A stretch of 64,000 nt of DNA from Streptomyces poonensis (lineage in GTDB: Bacteria > Actinomycetota > Actinomycetes > Streptomycetales > Streptomycetaceae). The translations under genes were made by a program, and so were the position numbers. Below are positions 29,050-39,200 of this stretch, in pieces. The notes under the pieces are model-generated. The model was not told the origin of the DNA. It did no database searches and saw only the letters and a program-made list of their open reading frames with translations. Each line of letters starts with the position of its first letter. Within the stretch, counting starts at the first letter, position 1. Where the stretch lies: positions 174,008-238,007 of the forward strand of contig NZ_BMVW01000013.1 of the NCBI RefSeq assembly GCF_014650915.1, given 5' to 3'.

Positions 29050-29319
29050 GGCGCGCGGCCCCGCCTGATGCGGCCATGTGCGCCTTTCGGAGAGGACGTC
29101 AGCGGGCAGGCGCGGCCGGGGAAGGCGAGGTGGTGCAGACGGGTGATGCGCAGAGCACGGCCCGGTGTGCGCCGTGGCCGTTGGCCGGTCGCCACCCGGC
29201 CGAAGGGGGCCGGACTCGCCGCGGTCGACGGTGCGTGGACGTCAGGCGCGCACGCCCGTCACGCGTGCCGATGACTGCTTCCCCTGATCGGCGAGTGTGA
29301 CGCAGCGTGTACCAGCTCG

Positions 29320-29703
29320 TTGGGCTCGGGGATCACGGGACACGGCGGGGGGCTGGCATGCGTGATGGCCGCCGGGCACGGTGGGGGGCTGGCATGGCTG
29401 GGCATGACGGGCGTCGCGGGCATTGGCGTGCTCGCTCTGGTCCTGTTCGGCAAAGACGTCGGCGAGCAGGTCGTCGCGGTGCTCGGAGCGGTCGTGGCGG
29501 CGCTGGGGATGGCCTGCTCGATCCCGGAACGGCACACGGTGGGGACACCCCACCACCACGGCTTCCTGAGCCGGGACGAGTACCTCGTGGGGACGCCCGA
29601 TCACCGGGAAGCGGTCCTCGCCGACCACGAACGCGCCGCCGACGACTGCGCGCTGCCCTGTGTGTCCCGCTCGCGCTCGGACCGCTTGGTCCTCGGCCGC
29701 TGA
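29320..29703 (+). CDS. Small putative membrane protein
   Basis: Encodes up to 127 residues from a TTG; internal ATGs near 29365 could serve instead. Two similar Gly/His words (GHGGGLA) near the start reflect a DNA duplication. A hydrophobic stretch at about 31-65 (GIGVLALVLFGKDVGEQVV) indicates one or two membrane helices, and the tail is His/Arg/Asp-rich. No family recognised. The stop codon is the first triplet of a 7-bp tandem array. The 270 bases upstream hold no recognisable gene. Confidence 0.45.
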   Translation: MGSGITGHGGGLACVMAAGHGGGLAWLGMTGVAGIGVLALVLFGKDVGEQVVAVLGAVVAALGMACSIPERHTVGTPHHHGFLSRDEYLVGTPDHREAVLADHERAADDCALPCVSRSRSDRLVLGR

Positions 29704-29770
29704 GTCCTGAACTCTGAACTCTGAGCCCTGAGCCCTGAGCCCTGAGCCCTGAGCCCTGAGCCCTGAGTCT
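29701..29770 (+). repeat. Ten tandem 7-bp units starting at a stop codon
   Basis: Exactly ten heptamers fill 29701-29770: TGAGTCC, two TGAACTC, six TGAGCCC and TGAGTCT. The first TGA is the stop codon of the preceding small gene. Such an array is prone to slippage. Confidence 0.9.
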
Positions 29771-30101
29771 TACGGGCCGCCGAGCGTGCCTCTACCCGGC
29801 CCCGTGCACGCCCGGACGGATCGGCATCGTCGGCGATCCGTTCGACGCTCGTCCTGTGGGCGGTGTGCCGACGGGAGTGCCGCTGTCCGGCCGTCGGCGG
29901 GAGTGAGGGGCGTGCCCAGTTCCCCCGGCTGCCGATTTCCGGGGATGGCGGCCAATACGGGGAAGTCGGCTCAAAATATGACCAACTTCGTGAGGCGCCG
30001 CGGCCTAGCATGCGAGCAGTTCGACGGCTTGGTCCCGGCCGGGTGCTGTCGGCGTATCGGTGCGGAGAGGCCAGGAGCCTCGCGTCGATGGGAGAACACC
30101 G
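29771..30101 (+). other. Gene-free stretch before the ferredoxin reductase
   Basis: No coding frame with family similarity was found. The last 130 bases contain a less GC-rich patch (CTCAAAATATGACCAAC near 29970) that may hold the promoter for the reductase-desaturase pair. GGAG just before 30102 is the ribosome site. Confidence 0.4.
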
Positions 30102-31205
30102 GTGGACTTCGCGGCAGCGGCAGCTCTCCGGGGCCTGCGCGGCCTGGTTCGCACCGTGGACTGGCTGACCTTCCCGCTCTACCTGGAGGACTGCCTCGCC
30201 CTGGCGAATCCCCTCTGGTCCGTCCGGGAACCGAGGGGACGGGTGGAGGCCGTACGGAGGGAGACGTCGGACGCCACAACATTGGTGGTCCGGCCCGGCT
30301 GGGGCTGGAGGGGCCACCTTCCGGGACAGTACGTGCGGGTGGGTGTCGAGCTGGACGGGGTACTGCACTGGCGCCCGTACTCGCTGACCTCACCGCCCGG
30401 TGCCGACGGCGGCCGTGTCTCGATCACCGTCAAGGCCACTCCGGACGGGCGCGTCTCCCGGCACCTGGCACACCGGACGACCGTCGGTACGGTGCTGCGG
30501 CTCGGCCCGGCGCAGGGGCGGCTGGTCCTCGGGCGGCGGCCCCCCGGGCGCCTGCTGTTCCTCACCGCGGGCAGCGGCATCACACCGGTGATGGGCGTGC
30601 TGCGCACCCTGGTCACCCGTGGCGGGCCGACCGATGTGGTCATGGTGCACTCCGCACCGACCCGGCAGGACGTGATCTTCGGTGCCGAGCTGAGGGAACT
30701 GGCCGCCCGGTGCCCCGGCTTCCGGCTGCACGAGCACTTCACGCGCGGCGGCGCCGGTACGCGGCCCCGCCTGGCCATGGCGGAAGTGGCGGAGCTGTGT
30801 CCTGACTGGCGCGAGCGCGAGACATGGGCCTGCGGGCCGGCCGGGATGCTGGACGACGCGGAACGGCACTGGAACCGCCACGGGCGCGCGGACAGGCTGC
30901 GCATGGAACGCGCCCGGCCCGTGCCGCCGCCGGCGGGCGGCGCGGAGAAGGCGGGAAGGGTCCGTTTCACCCGCGCCGGGGCCGAGGCCGAAGCCGACGC
31001 CGTGACCCCTCTGCTCGTCGTCGGCGAGAGCGTCGGCCTGGCCATGCCGAGCGGCTGCCGCATGGGCATCTGCTTCGGCTGCGTCGTACCGCTCAGGTAC
31101 GGCAAGGTGCGCGATCTGCGGACCGGGCGGCTGCACGGCGAGGAGGGGGACCTGATCCAGACATGTGTGTCGGCCGCGGCCGGCCCGGTGGCAATCGAGC
31201 TGTGA
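30102..31205 (+). CDS. Ferredoxin reductase with fused 2Fe-2S domain
   Basis: Encodes 367 residues. The flavin motif WRPYSLTSPP (RxYS) is near residue 92, followed by NAD-binding TAGSGITPVMG and WACGPAGML. The C-terminal plant-type ferredoxin has CRMGICFGC with a fourth Cys in QTCVSA, so all four ligands are present. The GTG at 30102 is preceded by GGGAG. Eleven bases separate it from a fatty-acid desaturase gene, so it is probably that enzyme's electron donor. It could also feed other oxygenases of the adjoining cluster. Confidence 0.9.
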   Translation: MDFAAAAALRGLRGLVRTVDWLTFPLYLEDCLALANPLWSVREPRGRVEAVRRETSDATTLVVRPGWGWRGHLPGQYVRVGVELDGVLHWRPYSLTSPPGADGGRVSITVKATPDGRVSRHLAHRTTVGTVLRLGPAQGRLVLGRRPPGRLLFLTAGSGITPVMGVLRTLVTRGGPTDVVMVHSAPTRQDVIFGAELRELAARCPGFRLHEHFTRGGAGTRPRLAMAEVAELCPDWRERETWACGPAGMLDDAERHWNRHGRADRLRMERARPVPPPAGGAEKAGRVRFTRAGAEAEADAVTPLLVVGESVGLAMPSGCRMGICFGCVVPLRYGKVRDLRTGRLHGEEGDLIQTCVSAAAGPVAIEL

Positions 31206-31216
31206 GGAGCCCGTCC

Positions 31217-32329
31217 ATGAGCACCGCGATCGTGCAGCTGAGCGATTCCGACATCGAGGCGTTCGGGGCCGAACTCGACCGGATCCGCGAGGACGTCCTC
31301 GCCGAGCGCGGCGAGAGCGACGCGCGGTACATCCGGCGCCTGATCGCCGTCCGCCGCGGACTGGAGGCCGGGGGCCGCGCAGCCCTGGCCGTGTCGCTCC
31401 TGCCGCCCGCCTGGGCCGCCGGCACCGCCATGCTGGCCGCCGCCAGGATCCTCGACAACGCGGAGATCGGGCACAGCGTGCTCCACGGTCAGTGGGACTG
31501 GATGCGCGACCCGCGGATCCACTCCACCACATGGAAGTGGGACCTGCTCGCCTCCGAGGCCGCCTGGCAGCGCGGCCACAACGACAACCACCATGTGTGG
31601 ACCAATGTCGTCGGCAAGGACCGTGACTTCGGGGTCATGATCCTGCGGCTGAGCCACGAGCAGGCATGGCGTCCGTACCACCTCGCCCAGCCGCTGTACT
31701 TCGCCCTCCTCTCCCCTTTCTTCGACTGGGTGCTGGCGGTCTACGAGCTGGAGTTCGACGCTGTCCGTGAGGGCAGGAAGAGCGTCGGGGCCTATCTCCA
31801 GGACACCGGCGCGCTGCTGGCCAGGGCGGCCCGCCGGGCGGCCAGGGAGTACGTGCTGTTCCCGCTGCTGTCCGGGCCGTCGGCGCTGCCGTGCCTGCTC
31901 GGCAACGTCAGCGCGGATCTCATCCGCAACGTGTGGATCCAGTCGGTCATCTTCGTGGGCCACTTCCACACGGACGTCGAGACCTTCACCGAGGAGCAGG
32001 CCGCGGACGAGACCCACGGCGACTGGTACGTGCGCCAGCTCCTCGGCACGGCCAACTTCGAAGGCCCCCCGTGGCTCCACATCGCCAGCGGGACCCTCAG
32101 CCATCAGATCGAGCACCATCTCTTCCCCGACCTGCCCAACAACCGTCTGCCGCAGATCGCTTCCCGGGTGCGCGCCCTGTGCGAGAAGTACCGGCTGCCC
32201 TACACCACCGGTTCGCTCGTCGGCCAGTGCGTCTCCTCCTGGAAACGTATCTTCCGGTACGCGCTGCCCACCCGGGACCCGCGCGGCGGGGAGGTCCGTC
32301 AGAAGCAGGACGACGCACGAGCGGCATGA
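31217..32329 (+). CDS. Membrane fatty-acid desaturase
   Basis: Encodes 370 residues. The three His boxes of front-end/acyl desaturases are present: HSVLH, HNDNHH and HQIEHH, with GHFHTD between. Hydrophobic membrane spans lie around residues 55-75 and 150-180. It follows the ferredoxin reductase gene by 11 bases and overlaps it in function. It may modify membrane lipids, or introduce a double bond into the chain made by the neighbouring biosynthetic cluster; adjacency supports but does not prove the latter. Confidence 0.9.
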   Translation: MSTAIVQLSDSDIEAFGAELDRIREDVLAERGESDARYIRRLIAVRRGLEAGGRAALAVSLLPPAWAAGTAMLAAARILDNAEIGHSVLHGQWDWMRDPRIHSTTWKWDLLASEAAWQRGHNDNHHVWTNVVGKDRDFGVMILRLSHEQAWRPYHLAQPLYFALLSPFFDWVLAVYELEFDAVREGRKSVGAYLQDTGALLARAARRAAREYVLFPLLSGPSALPCLLGNVSADLIRNVWIQSVIFVGHFHTDVETFTEEQAADETHGDWYVRQLLGTANFEGPPWLHIASGTLSHQIEHHLFPDLPNNRLPQIASRVRALCEKYRLPYTTGSLVGQCVSSWKRIFRYALPTRDPRGGEVRQKQDDARAA

Positions 32330-32601
32330 CCGGCAGGACCGGCATAACCGGTCCGGCACCGCGGCCGGGAACCGCGCCACCGCCGGAGAGACGGCGTCAC
32401 ACGCTCCGCCCCATGTCCCCGTACCGGACGCCGCGTGGGTGACACGGCGCGGCGGACCGGATCGACACGGCCGGCCGCCGGCCGACCTGTCCCGCTGCCC
32501 GGACGCACCCGTGCTCCGGGCTCCACCGTGGAGCGAACCCGAGGTGGGCTGGCCGCTGCCGGGCCGCCCGACCGGCTCGCTCGACCTGTCAGGAGGACCG
32601 C

Positions 32602-33525
32602 ATGTTTCCCGCAGGGAAAACACCGAAACTCCCGCTCAACCCCCTTGAAGCCGCTGCCGCGCTCACCGCCAGGGCGACCGAGGGGCTGTCCATGGCGGCG
32701 ACCGAGAGCCTGTCCATGGCCCAGGCCGCGGCCGTCACCACCCAGGCCGCCGACACGCTGTCCCACTCGCCGGGCATCGACGACTGGTCCGCCCGCGCCG
32801 ACGAGGCACATCCGCGCCCGGTCGTCCTCGTGCACGGGACGTTCGGCAACGCCGAGACCTACTGGATCGTCACCGCCCCGGTCCTCGCCGCCGCCGGGTA
32901 CAGCGTCTTCCGGCTCGACTACGGCGCCGATCCCCGCATCCCCCTCTTCCACGGCATCACCTCCATGGAGGAGTCGGCCGAGGAGCTCGCCGCCTTCGTG
33001 GACCGGGTCCTGGCCGCCACCGGCGCCGAGAAGGTCGACATCGTCGGGCACTCGCAGGGCGGAATGCTGCCGCGCTACTACCTCAAGTTCCTCGGCGGCG
33101 CCTCCAAGGTGCACCACCTCATCGGGCTCGCCCCGAACAACCACGGCACCACCGGCAACGGCATCGCCGCGCTCATGAAGCAGTACCCGATCACCCTCGA
33201 GCTGACCAACCTGGTGACACCCGCCCTCACCGAGCAGCACCAGGGCAGCGTGTTCATGAACAAGCTGAACGAGGGCGGCGACACCGTCGAGGGTGTGCGG
33301 TACACCGTCATCGCCACCAAGTACGACCAGGTGGTCACGCCCTACACCGGGTGCTTCCTCAAAGGCCCGAACGTACGGAACGTGCTCGTCCAGGACCTCT
33401 GCCCGGCCGACATCAGCATGCACAACACCCTGGTCTACTCGCCGTACGCCATGCGCGAGTTGCTCAACGCACTCGCGGGGCGCGCCCCCGAGGACACGAA
33501 GGAGACCTCCAAGGCGGCTCTGTAG
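32602..33525 (+). CDS. Lipase (class 2, alpha/beta hydrolase)
   Basis: Encodes 307 residues. VVLVHGTFGN is the oxyanion region, GHSQGG the nucleophile elbow with Ser151, and the late D/H pair lies in TKYDQVV and DISMHNTLVY. The sequence resembles Streptomyces and Mycobacterium triacylglycerol lipases, but no signal peptide is seen; the first 60 residues are Ala/Thr-rich. CAGGAGGACC precedes the ATG. It converges on the luciferase-like gene. Membership of the cluster is uncertain. Confidence 0.85.
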   Translation: MFPAGKTPKLPLNPLEAAAALTARATEGLSMAATESLSMAQAAAVTTQAADTLSHSPGIDDWSARADEAHPRPVVLVHGTFGNAETYWIVTAPVLAAAGYSVFRLDYGADPRIPLFHGITSMEESAEELAAFVDRVLAATGAEKVDIVGHSQGGMLPRYYLKFLGGASKVHHLIGLAPNNHGTTGNGIAALMKQYPITLELTNLVTPALTEQHQGSVFMNKLNEGGDTVEGVRYTVIATKYDQVVTPYTGCFLKGPNVRNVLVQDLCPADISMHNTLVYSPYAMRELLNALAGRAPEDTKETSKAAL

Positions 33526-33545
33526 GCGGACGTACCGGCCGTGCG

Positions 33546-34571
33546 TCAGGTGCCCGCGCGGAGCGCGGGCACCACGACGTCCGCGGCCTCGGCGAGCTGG
33601 GCCCGCTGCGCACCGGGGTCCAGCGAGCCGATCCGCAGCACGACATGCCGGGCCCCCGCCCGCACGTAAGAGCCCAGCCACGCCGCGCACTCCCGCGCGC
33701 TGCCGTACCCGAAGGCATGGAACTCCGCCATGCGTTCCAGCGGCCGGCCGTAGTACCCGCGCGTGTACGTGTCCAGCTGCTTGCGCGCCCGCTCCCGGTC
33801 GGGGCCGATCGCCACGGTCGCGTACAGGCCCGGAACAACCGCGTCCGCCGGCCTTCCGTGCTCCACGGCCAGCCGGCGGATCAGCCCCAGCGCCCGCGCG
33901 TACGCCGCCGGATCCGGCAGGAACGGCAGCCAGCCGTCGTACAGCCGCGCCACCCGCGCCACCACCCGCGGGGTGTCGCTGCCGGCGAGCCACAGCGGGG
34001 GCCCGCCGGCCGTCGCCGGGCGGGGCAGCCTGTCCAGGCCGCCGGCCCGGCAGTGGCGGCCCGTGAAGTCGTACGGCCCCGCTCCGGTGCCGTCGTCCGG
34101 TGCCGTGCCGGTGTCCCCGCCGCCGCGCCACGCGCGCCGCCACAGCAGCACCGTCTCGTCCAGCCGTCCGGCCCGGCCGGTGAACGGCACGCCCGCCGCC
34201 GCGAACTCCTCCTCGGTCTCCGGCACCGGGAAGCCCGCGCCGAGTCCGACCACCAGGCGCCCGGCGGCCGCCCGGTCCAGGCTCGCGATCTGGTGCGCGC
34301 CGGTCAGCGGGTGCCGCAGGGCCGCCGTGAGCGCCGCCGTGCCCAGCGTGATCCGGGTGGTCGCCGTCGCGACGGCCGCGAGCACGACCACCGGGTCCAG
34401 CCGGGGGCGGGCGAGCAGGGAGTCGCCGGTCCACAGGGAGTCGAAGCCGAGCCGCTCCGCCTCCCGGGCGAAGTCCAGCGACGACCCGATCGTCCAGTCC
34501 CCGCCCGCCGCCGCCTCCCGGGTCGGCAGCAGCACCCCGACCCGCAGTTCCGGCCCGTCACTGTGTCCCAT
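33546..34571 (-). CDS. Luciferase-like (LLM class) flavin-dependent oxidoreductase
   Basis: Encodes 341 residues of the bacterial luciferase family, F420/FMN-dependent. SSLDFAREAERLGFDSLWTGD and ATATTRITLGTAAL are typical, as is VVGLGAGFP in the cofactor region. The ATG at 34571 gives MGHSDG. It is the last gene of the ACP-PKS-ligase operon, so it probably oxidises a chain or amine intermediate. N-hydroxylation of an alkyl amine is one option, as is a redox change on the chain; not decidable from sequence. Confidence 0.85.
   Translation of the reverse strand: MGHSDGPELRVGVLLPTREAAAGGDWTIGSSLDFAREAERLGFDSLWTGDSLLARPRLDPVVVLAAVATATTRITLGTAALTAALRHPLTGAHQIASLDRAAAGRLVVGLGAGFPVPETEEEFAAAGVPFTGRAGRLDETVLLWRRAWRGGGDTGTAPDDGTGAGPYDFTGRHCRAGGLDRLPRPATAGGPPLWLAGSDTPRVVARVARLYDGWLPFLPDPAAYARALGLIRRLAVEHGRPADAVVPGLYATVAIGPDRERARKQLDTYTRGYYGRPLERMAEFHAFGYGSARECAAWLGSYVRAGARHVVLRIGSLDPGAQRAQLAEAADVVVPALRAGT
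33549..33573. terminator. Hairpin at convergent gene ends
   Basis: A perfect 11-bp stem (33549-33559 with 33563-33573, 3-base loop GGA) overlaps the last codons of the luciferase-like gene and faces the lipase stop. It could end both transcripts. Confidence 0.5.
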
Positions 34572-34612
34572 CCGCCCGCCTCCGTCCGCTGCCGTCCGCG
34601 TCCGCGGACCCT

Positions 34613-36259
34613 TCAGTTGACCTTGCGCTCGCGGCCCTGCCACAGCCGGTCGCGCAGGGTGCGGCGGAGCACCTTCCCGTTCGGGTTGCGCGGCAGCTCC
34701 GCCATGAACTCGTACGCCGTGGGGATCTTGAAGTCGGCGATCCTGCCCTTGAGGGAGAGCATCAGCTCACGGGGCGCCGCCCGCTGCCCCGTCCGCAGCA
34801 CCACGTACGCGTGCACGGCCTCGCCCCAGCGCTCGTCCGGGGCGCCGACGACCGCCGTCTCGGCCACCGCCGGGTGCGCGGCGAGGGCGTTCTCGATCTC
34901 GACCGGGTAGACGTTCTCCCCGCCGACGATGATCGTGTCGTTGAGGCGGTCGCACAGGAACAGATATCCGTCCTCGTCCAGACGGCCCGCGTCGCCCATG
35001 TGCACCCAGCCGTCCCGGACGACCGCGCGGGTGGCCTCCGGCTGTCCGTGGTACCCGAGCATGCGGGCGGGGGTGCGCACCCGGACCTCGCCGACCTCCC
35101 CGGGCGGCAGGGGCGTGCCGTGCTCGTCGACGACGCTCAGCTCGACACCGGGGTACGCCCGCCCGGCGGACCGCAGTCGCGGGCTGTCGGGGACATGGTC
35201 CTCCGGAGGCAGACAGGTGGCGAAGTTCCCGGTCTCACTGCTGCCGTAGATCTGCGCGAACCGACATCCCATCGTCTCCAGGCACCGCCCCAGCAAGGTC
35301 GGCGAGATCGGCGCGCCGCCGTAAATGATCTTCCGTACGGTACGGAACGCGGCGGGTGTCGCCCGCGGCTCGGCGAGCAGCATCTGGAGCATCGCGGGGG
35401 TGACCAGGCCGCAGGTGATGCCGAGGTCGCCGATCAGCCGCAGCACGTCCTGGGCCACGAACACCGGCGTGCTGACCATGGTCACTCCGGCGACGAAGCC
35501 CTGCAGCGCGTACGACAGCCCGCCGGCGTGGAAGCCCGGCATGCCGATCAGGCACCGGTCGTCCGGCCGCCAGTCCACCCAGTCGCAGCCGTACCGCTCA
35601 ATGCCCTCCGCGACGCCGAAGAAGCTGCGGTGGGCCAGGACCACGCCCTTGGACGGGCCGGTGGTGCCGCTGGTGTAGATCTGCGCGACGGGGTCGTCGG
35701 GGCCGCCGGCGGGCGGGAGGCCGTCGGCGGGATGGCCGGCTTTCCACGCGGGGAATCCCGCGTCACCGTGGCCGTGACCTTCCGCGAGGTCCCCCGCGTC
35801 CCCCGAGTCCGCCGCGTCCCCCGGGTCCGCCGCGTCCAGCGGTACCACCCTCCGCAGCCGGGGCAGCACCTTCCCGAGCCGTCCGGCGACGGCCAGGCGC
35901 TCGCGCTCGGCGAAGAGGAGTTCCGCGTCCGAGTCGCGCAGGATGTGCGCGATCTCGTCGGATGTCAGCCGCCAGTTGACGGGGACCAGGACGGCTCCGC
36001 TCTTGGCGCACGCCAGGGCGATCTCGTAGAAGTGCTCGGACTCCTTGCCCAGGTAGGCCACGCGCGCGCCCCGGCCGATGCCCGCGGCGCGCAGCGCGTG
36101 CGCGGTGCGGTTGCTCTCCCGGTGCAGCTCCCCGTACGTCGTCGTCCGGCCCTCGCACAGGACCGCCGGGTGGGCGGGGCGGTCCACCGCCTGCCGGGCG
36201 ATGACCCCGGCGAGCGTCCGGGGCCGCGGGCGCGCTTCCGTGACCGTGCCGTCGTCCAT
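34613..36259 (-). CDS. Acyl-CoA/acyl-ACP ligase (AMP-forming, FadD-like)
   Basis: Encodes 548 residues of the ANL superfamily. The P-loop-like motif YTSGTTGPSKGVVLAH is near residue 195, YGSSETG the adenine-binding region, then GWVHMGDAGRLDEDGY and a C-terminal PRNPNGKVLRR with the catalytic Lys. A charged Asp/Ala/Gly-rich insertion (about 145-175) is low-complexity. It starts one base after the PKS stop, so it is translationally coupled. It probably activates a fatty or polyketide acid as adenylate for CoA or ACP loading. Confidence 0.9.
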   Translation of the reverse strand: MDDGTVTEARPRPRTLAGVIARQAVDRPAHPAVLCEGRTTTYGELHRESNRTAHALRAAGIGRGARVAYLGKESEHFYEIALACAKSGAVLVPVNWRLTSDEIAHILRDSDAELLFAERERLAVAGRLGKVLPRLRRVVPLDAADPGDAADSGDAGDLAEGHGHGDAGFPAWKAGHPADGLPPAGGPDDPVAQIYTSGTTGPSKGVVLAHRSFFGVAEGIERYGCDWVDWRPDDRCLIGMPGFHAGGLSYALQGFVAGVTMVSTPVFVAQDVLRLIGDLGITCGLVTPAMLQMLLAEPRATPAAFRTVRKIIYGGAPISPTLLGRCLETMGCRFAQIYGSSETGNFATCLPPEDHVPDSPRLRSAGRAYPGVELSVVDEHGTPLPPGEVGEVRVRTPARMLGYHGQPEATRAVVRDGWVHMGDAGRLDEDGYLFLCDRLNDTIIVGGENVYPVEIENALAAHPAVAETAVVGAPDERWGEAVHAYVVLRTGQRAAPRELMLSLKGRIADFKIPTAYEFMAELPRNPNGKVLRRTLRDRLWQGRERKVN

Positions 36260-36260
36260 G

Positions 36261-39200
36261 TCACACCTCTCCCGGGAGCAGCTGGTCGAGATAACCGGTG
36301 AGCCGCCCGACGGACGGGTGGTCGAAGGCCGCCGAGGCGGGCAGCGGGACGCCCAGCGCGCTCTCCAGGGCGTTCTTCAGCTCCACCGCGGCCAGCGAGT
36401 CCAGGCCCAGGTCCAGGAAGACCGCGTCCGGCTCCACGTCGTCCGGGTCGTCGAAGCGCAGCACTTCGGCGGTCTTCGCGCGGATGAACGCGCTGAGGGA
36501 CGCCCTGCGTTCCTTCGGGGGCAGGGCGGCCAGGGCTCCGACATCGAGGCGGGGACGCCCGGCGCCGCCCCCGCCCCTGAGGAGGTGGCGGTAGAGGCTG
36601 TGGACGAGCGCCTTGCCGTTCGCGTACCGGTCCCAGTCGCACGCGGCGGCCACGACCTGGGGCGCGGACTGCCCGAGCAGCGTCACCAGCGCGCGCATGC
36701 CCTCCTCCGGCCGCATGAAGGCGACGCCCTGCCGGCGGAGGTTCTCGGCGAGGGGGGCGCTCAACCGGGCGGACATACCGACCTCCGCCCACGGACCCCA
36801 GTTGACGGCCAGCGCGGGCAGGCCGCGCGCCGCCCGCCACAGCAGCGACGCGTCGAGATAGGCGTTGCCCGCGGCGTAGTTGGCCTGGGCCGGGCCGCCG
36901 AGCACCGAGGCGACGGAGGAGTAGCCCACGAAGAAGTCCAGCTCCGGGAAGGACGCGGTCGCCTCGTGCAGCAGCCGGGTGCCGTACACCTTGGGCCTGA
37001 GCACCGTGTCGACGCTCTCCCAGGTCAGCGCGGACACCGGCATGTCGGCCAGGACGCCCGCCGCGTGGACGATGCCGCCCAACGGGTACGGGGACCGCTT
37101 CAGTTCGGCCGCGAGCCGGTCGACGTCGGCGGGCTCGGCGATGTCCGCCCGCACCACGGTCACCTCGACGTCCTCGCCGAGGCGGGGCGGCGGGGCGTCC
37201 TCGGGCCGCCCGGTGCCGCGGCCGGTCAGCACCAGGTGCCGTGCGCCCAGGCCGGCGAGCTTGCGGGCGGTCACCAGGCCGAGGCCGCCGAGCCCGCCGG
37301 TGACGAGGTACGTGCGGTCGGGGCGGACGGTGAGCGGCCGGACGGGCCGGGGGCGGTCGGCGGTCAGGTCCAGGACCAGCTTGCCGACGTTCGCGCCCCG
37401 GCTGAGCACCGAGAACGCCTCCTCGGCCTCCTCCAGGGCGTAGGCGGTGGTCGTGACCGGCCGCAGCCGCCCGTCGGCGATCTGCTCCAGGACGGGCCGC
37501 AGGATCTCCCGGGTGCGCCGCCGCGCCTCCCCCTCGGGGAGTTCGCTGAGGTCGAACCGGTGGTACGTGACGTCGGGCCGCTCCCGGCGGGCCCGCTCCG
37601 GACTCCAGGCGCCGACCTTGCCCATCTCCACGAACCGCCCGCCCTCGGCCAGGCAGCGCATGCCCGCCGCGATGAAGTCCTTGTTGAGGCTGTTGAGGAC
37701 GATGTCCACACCCCGGCCGCCGGTCGCGGCGAGCACCTCGTCGGCGAAGTCCAGGGTCCGGGAGTTCATGATGTGCCGGATGCCCTGCGAGCGCAGCAGC
37801 GGCCACTTGCCCGGGCTCGCCGTGGCGAACACCTCGGCCCCGGCCTGCCGGGCGAGCTGGACCGCGGCCTGCCCGACACCGCCCGCGGCGGCGTGCACGA
37901 GCACGCGGTCACCCTCCTTGATCCGGGCGAGGTCGTGCAGGGCGTAGTACGCGGTCACGAAGACCGTCGGAATCCCGGCCGCCTCGGCCATGGTGGTCCC
38001 GGCGGGCTTGCGCACGGCCAGCCGGGAGGAGACCGTCAGCCGCCTGGTCATGCAGCCCATCGCGTTGACCACCACCTCGTCACCGGGACGGAACGCGGCG
38101 TCGGGGCCCGCCGCGAGGACGGTGCCCGCGCACTCGAAGCCCAGCGGCTGCGGCCGGTACTCGGCTCCCGACGCCTCGGCGTGGCTCTTGAGCAGGCCCA
38201 GGGCGTTGAGGACGTCCTTGAAGTTCAGCCCGGCGGCGTGCACGGCGAGCTGGACCTGGTCGCCCACGGGCGGGACGTCCTCGGCCGCCTCGGGGCGTAT
38301 CCCCGACAGGGAGCCGTACTCCTTGACGGCGAGCCGGACGTTCGCGTCCCGTGCGCCGGCCGGAGCGCCGGGGAACAGCCGCCGTACGTGGCGGTGCCCC
38401 GCCCGCCAGGCCACCTGGAACTCCCCGGAGTCGCCCGCGAGCCATTCCCGCAGCAGCGGGGGCGGGTCACCGCCGGGGCCGTCCGAGCTCTCCGGGATGT
38501 TCGTGGCGTCCGCGGCGGGCAGGTCGACCAGGGTGACCCGGTAGCCGGGGTACTCGTGCCACAGGGCCTGGCCGAACCCCCACAGGGTGGCCGCCGGGGA
38601 GGGGCCGGTGGTGCTCGGCACGTCGTCCCCCAGCAGGTGGGCGCCCTCGGTGACCAGCCACAGCCGCTGCCCACCGCCGTGCCCACCGCCGAAGCCCGCC
38701 TTCTCCAGCGCGCCCAGGACGGCGAGCAGGTCACGGTAGTTGCGCTCGCACTCGGCGCGCAGGCCGTGGTGGTCGCGCGCGCACTCACCCGCCCGCCAGA
38801 ACCAGCACACGTCGGTGGGCCGCCGGGTGCGCAGCGCCTCGGTGACCGCGTCGGCACCGGCGGCGAACGTCAGTTCCACGCCTGCCTCCGGCGCGCGGGC
38901 GGCCAGGGCCGGCAGTTCCTCCTCCGTGCGGCCCAGCACCAGGACCCGGCGCGGTTCCCGGGCCGCCTGGGCCGCGTGTGAGCGCTTCACCCAGCGGGGC
39001 TCGTGGAAGAGGTGCCGCGCGGGCGCGGGTGCGTGGGCGGCGACCCGCTTCAGGCCGATGCCGGTGAGCTCGCAGACGGGACGGTCGCCCTCCAGCAGGA
39101 CGAGGTCCGCGCGGACGTCCGCCTCCGGGGACGCACCCGCGGGGACGGGGACGATCCTCGCCACTGCCTGCAGCTGGTCCGACGTCGGCTTCTTGAACAG

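Noticed and set aside
29050..29319. Small plus-strand frames after the His-rich copper protein
   Set aside because: No ribosome sites or protein-like composition; they are probably chance frames.
36078..38981. Long plus-strand open frame opposite the PKS
   Set aside because: It is the shadow of the PKS reading frame in high-GC DNA, with biased Arg/Gly/Ala/Pro composition and no family motifs.
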